DNA from: Euryarchaeota archaeon UBA556
GTDB lineage: Archaea; Thermoplasmatota; Poseidoniia; Poseidoniales; Thalassarchaeaceae
DNA: 7,412 nucleotides
Reading direction: 5' to 3'
NCBI GenBank assembly: GCA_002494975.1
Contig: DADI01000025.1
Coordinates: 1 to 7,412, forward strand
Below, piece after piece: positions 6,024-7,412 of the stretch. Position numbers and translations under genes: made by a program. The number at the start of each line of letters is the position of its first letter. The stretch's first letter is position 1. The notes below the pieces were generated by a model. It was given only the letters and a program-made list of their open reading frames with translations. It had not been told where the DNA came from and made no database searches.

Positions 6024-6704
6024 ATGACTGGTACTGCTGAGGTGTCTGGATTTATTGATTTAGAGTTTGATGAGCTATCCAAAGAAGATATGAATAAACA
6101 GGCTCTAAATTTTTTTAATTTAATGAATAAAAGAAGGACTACAAGACATTTCTCAGATAAGCATGTACCGCGAGAACTCATAGAATATGCCATAAAAACA
6201 GCTGGTACTTCTCCATCGGGAGCCCACTTACAACCATGGACTTTTGTTGCAATTTCAAATAATGATTTGAAGAAGAAGATACGTGAAGCGGCAGAAGAAG
6301 AAGAAAGAAAAACATATTCTGAAAGAATGCCGGAATCATGGGCGGAATTATTACGACCTTTAGGCACAGATTATGTTAAAGAACACATAACAGATGCTCC
6401 ATGGATTATTGTAATTTTTAGGCAAACAAAAAGAGTCCGAAATAATGGCGAAATTGGTCCAACCTATTATTCTCAAGAATCTTGCGGTATTGCAACAGGG
6501 CTCTTTATTGCTGCAATACAAAATATGGGACTTACAACACTAACTCACACACCTTCTCCAATGAAATTCTTGAGAGAGTTGCTAGGTCGACCAGAACATG
6601 AGCATGCGATGCTCCTAATGCCTGTCGGGTATCCGGCCAGTGATGCTAAAGTTCCTGACTTAGAAAGAAAGAGTATTGATGAAATCTCAGAATGGTTTGA
6701 TTAA
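6024..6704 (+). CDS. Nitroreductase-fold flavoprotein, probable iodotyrosine deiodinase (IYD) homologue
   Basis: This 226-residue cytoplasmic protein belongs to the FMN-dependent nitroreductase superfamily and most resembles the IYD subgroup, which reductively removes iodide or bromide from halotyrosines. FMN-site features are KRRTTR (36-41), GTSPSGAHLQPWTF (61-74) and LLGRP (186-190, R189). The lid that recognises the amino acid in human IYD uses E157, Y161 and K182. Here E94, Y98 and K119 fall in matching contexts with identical spacing (4 and 21 residues). T176, just before a proline, matches human T239, which contacts flavin N5. The tail PVGYPASDAKVPDLERK (200-216) is also IYD-like. The N-terminal segment up to EDMNKQALNFF lines up with the region before RRS in IYD, supporting the ATG at 6024. 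Unlike the animal enzyme it has no membrane anchor. It follows the secreted-protein gene by 8 bases and converges on a permease gene. A different nitroreductase substrate remains possible. Human residues are from memory. Confidence 0.9.
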   Translation: MTGTAEVSGFIDLEFDELSKEDMNKQALNFFNLMNKRRTTRHFSDKHVPRELIEYAIKTAGTSPSGAHLQPWTFVAISNNDLKKKIREAAEEEERKTYSERMPESWAELLRPLGTDYVKEHITDAPWIIVIFRQTKRVRNNGEIGPTYYSQESCGIATGLFIAAIQNMGLTTLTHTPSPMKFLRELLGRPEHEHAMLLMPVGYPASDAKVPDLERKSIDEISEWFD

Positions 6705-6713
6705 AAAAATCAA
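6697..6713. terminator. Shared palindrome and A7/T7 tract between convergent genes
   Basis: TTGATT-AAAAA-AATCAA is a perfect 6-base inverted repeat that contains the TAA of the flavoprotein gene and the TGA of the permease gene. On the minus strand, seven T residues (6709-6703) directly follow the permease stop, matching archaeal oligo-T termination. On the plus strand the tract is A-rich, so termination of the flavoprotein transcript there is less clear. Confidence 0.5.
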
Positions 6714-7412
6714 TCGCTTGTAGAAGGTGTAAAGAAAATTAAAGCGACTCCAGAACCAATTATTAGAAGACCACCTATGATGATTTTAGTGCTCAATACT
6801 TCATCGAATAATATTACTCCGTATATGGTTGCAATTATCACTGTAAGATAAGAAAATGCACTAACCCAAGCTGCATTCGCTTGATGATATGCCATTGTTA
6901 TTCCGACTTGACCACCTCCTGCCCCTACTCCAATTCCTACTAGTGCAGCCGTCATTTCCCAAGTAAGGTTAGATAATTCTGGGGCCGCCTGAATAACTGA
7001 ACCTAATACGGAAAATGCTGCAAACCAAAATACAACTGTTGAGGGAGAATCTGTTTTTCTTAGATCTCGAACAAAAATATATGCTAAACCTGCAAAGAAA
7101 CCAGACCCTAGGGCCAACAAAGCATTCGGATCTATACTATCTAAATCTGGTGAAACAATTAATATAATACCTAAAAATGCTGTAATTAATGATATCAGTA
7201 CTGAAGTAGATACTTTCTCACGGATTATACTTCCTGACAGCAGAGCTACAAATAAAGGTGCAGTATACTGTAGTGTTACCGCTTGACCGATTGGAATTAA
7301 AGACAGAGCAGAGAAATACAATATCATAGCAATTAATCCCACTAAACATCGGAGAAACATCTTTCTTGGGTCATTCATTTTTAGACTAATTCCCTGGAAT
7401 CTAGCAAATATT
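6710..7412 (-). CDS. EamA/DMT-superfamily permease, N terminus beyond the right edge
   Basis: The minus-strand frame is open from the window edge to TGA at 6712-6710. It encodes the last eight or so membrane segments of a drug/metabolite transporter family permease, a plasma-membrane exporter class for amino acids and other small metabolites. Typical wording is ALSLIPIGQAVTLQYTAPLF, followed by a polar loop and LISLITAFLGIILIV. A charged linker (RDLRKTDSPS) leads into the second EamA repeat, which ends IIIGGLLIIGSGVALIFF. Full-length members have ten segments and about 280-300 residues. An ATG at 7378-7376 would give 222 residues and lose the first two helices. Translation upstream of it stays open to the edge (FARFQGISLK, family-like), so I read the gene as continuing past 7412 and that ATG as internal. 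The substrate cannot be told. Its stop lies 5 bases from that of the converging flavoprotein gene. Confidence 0.9.
   Translation of the reverse strand, partial: IFARFQGISLKMNDPRKMFLRCLVGLIAMILYFSALSLIPIGQAVTLQYTAPLFVALLSGSIIREKVSTSVLISLITAFLGIILIVSPDLDSIDPNALLALGSGFFAGLAYIFVRDLRKTDSPSTVVFWFAAFSVLGSVIQAAPELSNLTWEMTAALVGIGVGAGGGQVGITMAYHQANAAWVSAFSYLTVIIATIYGVILFDEVLSTKIIIGGLLIIGSGVALIFFTPSTSD

Noticed and set aside
5957..6367. Minus-strand frame of 136 codons opposite the flavoprotein gene
   Set aside because: Its Ser/Leu/Phe-rich stretches are the antisense of Lys/Glu-rich codons in the flavoprotein; no start context or homology.
7376..7378. ATG at 7378-7376 as the true start of the permease
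   Set aside because: It would remove the first two of ten membrane segments, and the frame stays open and family-like up to the window edge.
1..7412. CRISPR array, tRNA or rRNA gene, insertion sequence or defence island
   Set aside because: No spaced direct-repeat array, no tRNA-like or rRNA-like sequence noticed, no transposase or terminal repeats; all genes over 300 bases have housekeeping, metabolic or transport identities.

Overview
The window reads as ordinary archaeal chromosome, most likely from an uncultured marine euryarchaeon of the Poseidoniales (Marine Group II) or a related Thermoplasmata-like lineage. Four things point to Archaea: a family B DNA polymerase ending in a PCNA-binding motif, an SRP19 gene beside ribosomal protein S8e, an MCT-1/Tma20-type PUA protein, and a secreted protein with an archaeal PGF-CTERM-like tail. 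The AT-rich composition, tight gene packing, GTG starts and lack of mobile elements fit a streamlined marine genome. The lineage is inferred from gene content and style, not from a tree.

Layout: PolB on the minus strand (70-2730) is divergent from a branched-chain aminotransferase on the plus strand (2833-3882). The aminotransferase runs stop-to-stop, with no spacer, into a minus-strand pair, SRP19 (3883-4323) and S8e (4373-4765), which is read S8e first. A 155-bp AT-rich divergent control region follows. It has an inverted repeat touching the S8e start codon and several other small repeats. A plus-strand cluster comes next: PUA protein (4921-5424), secreted PGF-CTERM-like protein (5464-6015) and a nitroreductase-fold flavoprotein (6024-6704). 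It converges on a minus-strand EamA/DMT permease whose beginning lies beyond the right edge (6710-7412+). The two convergent stops share a small palindrome containing an A7/T7 tract.

Functionally the left and middle are information processing and core metabolism: replication or repair, protein targeting, translation, and amino acid biosynthesis. The right is more accessory. The strongest lead is the flavoprotein at 6024-6704. It resembles iodotyrosine deiodinase (IYD) along its whole length and keeps the Glu/Tyr/Lys set that animal IYD uses to hold the halotyrosine zwitterion, plus the Thr near FMN N5. This suggests reductive dehalogenation of halotyrosines in a marine archaeon. The preceding secreted protein has a CxxxxxCYPPET motif very like the redox site of the DsbD N-terminal domain, on a probably glycosylated, surface-anchored protein. 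I see no CRISPR, rRNA, tRNA, IS element or defence cassette.
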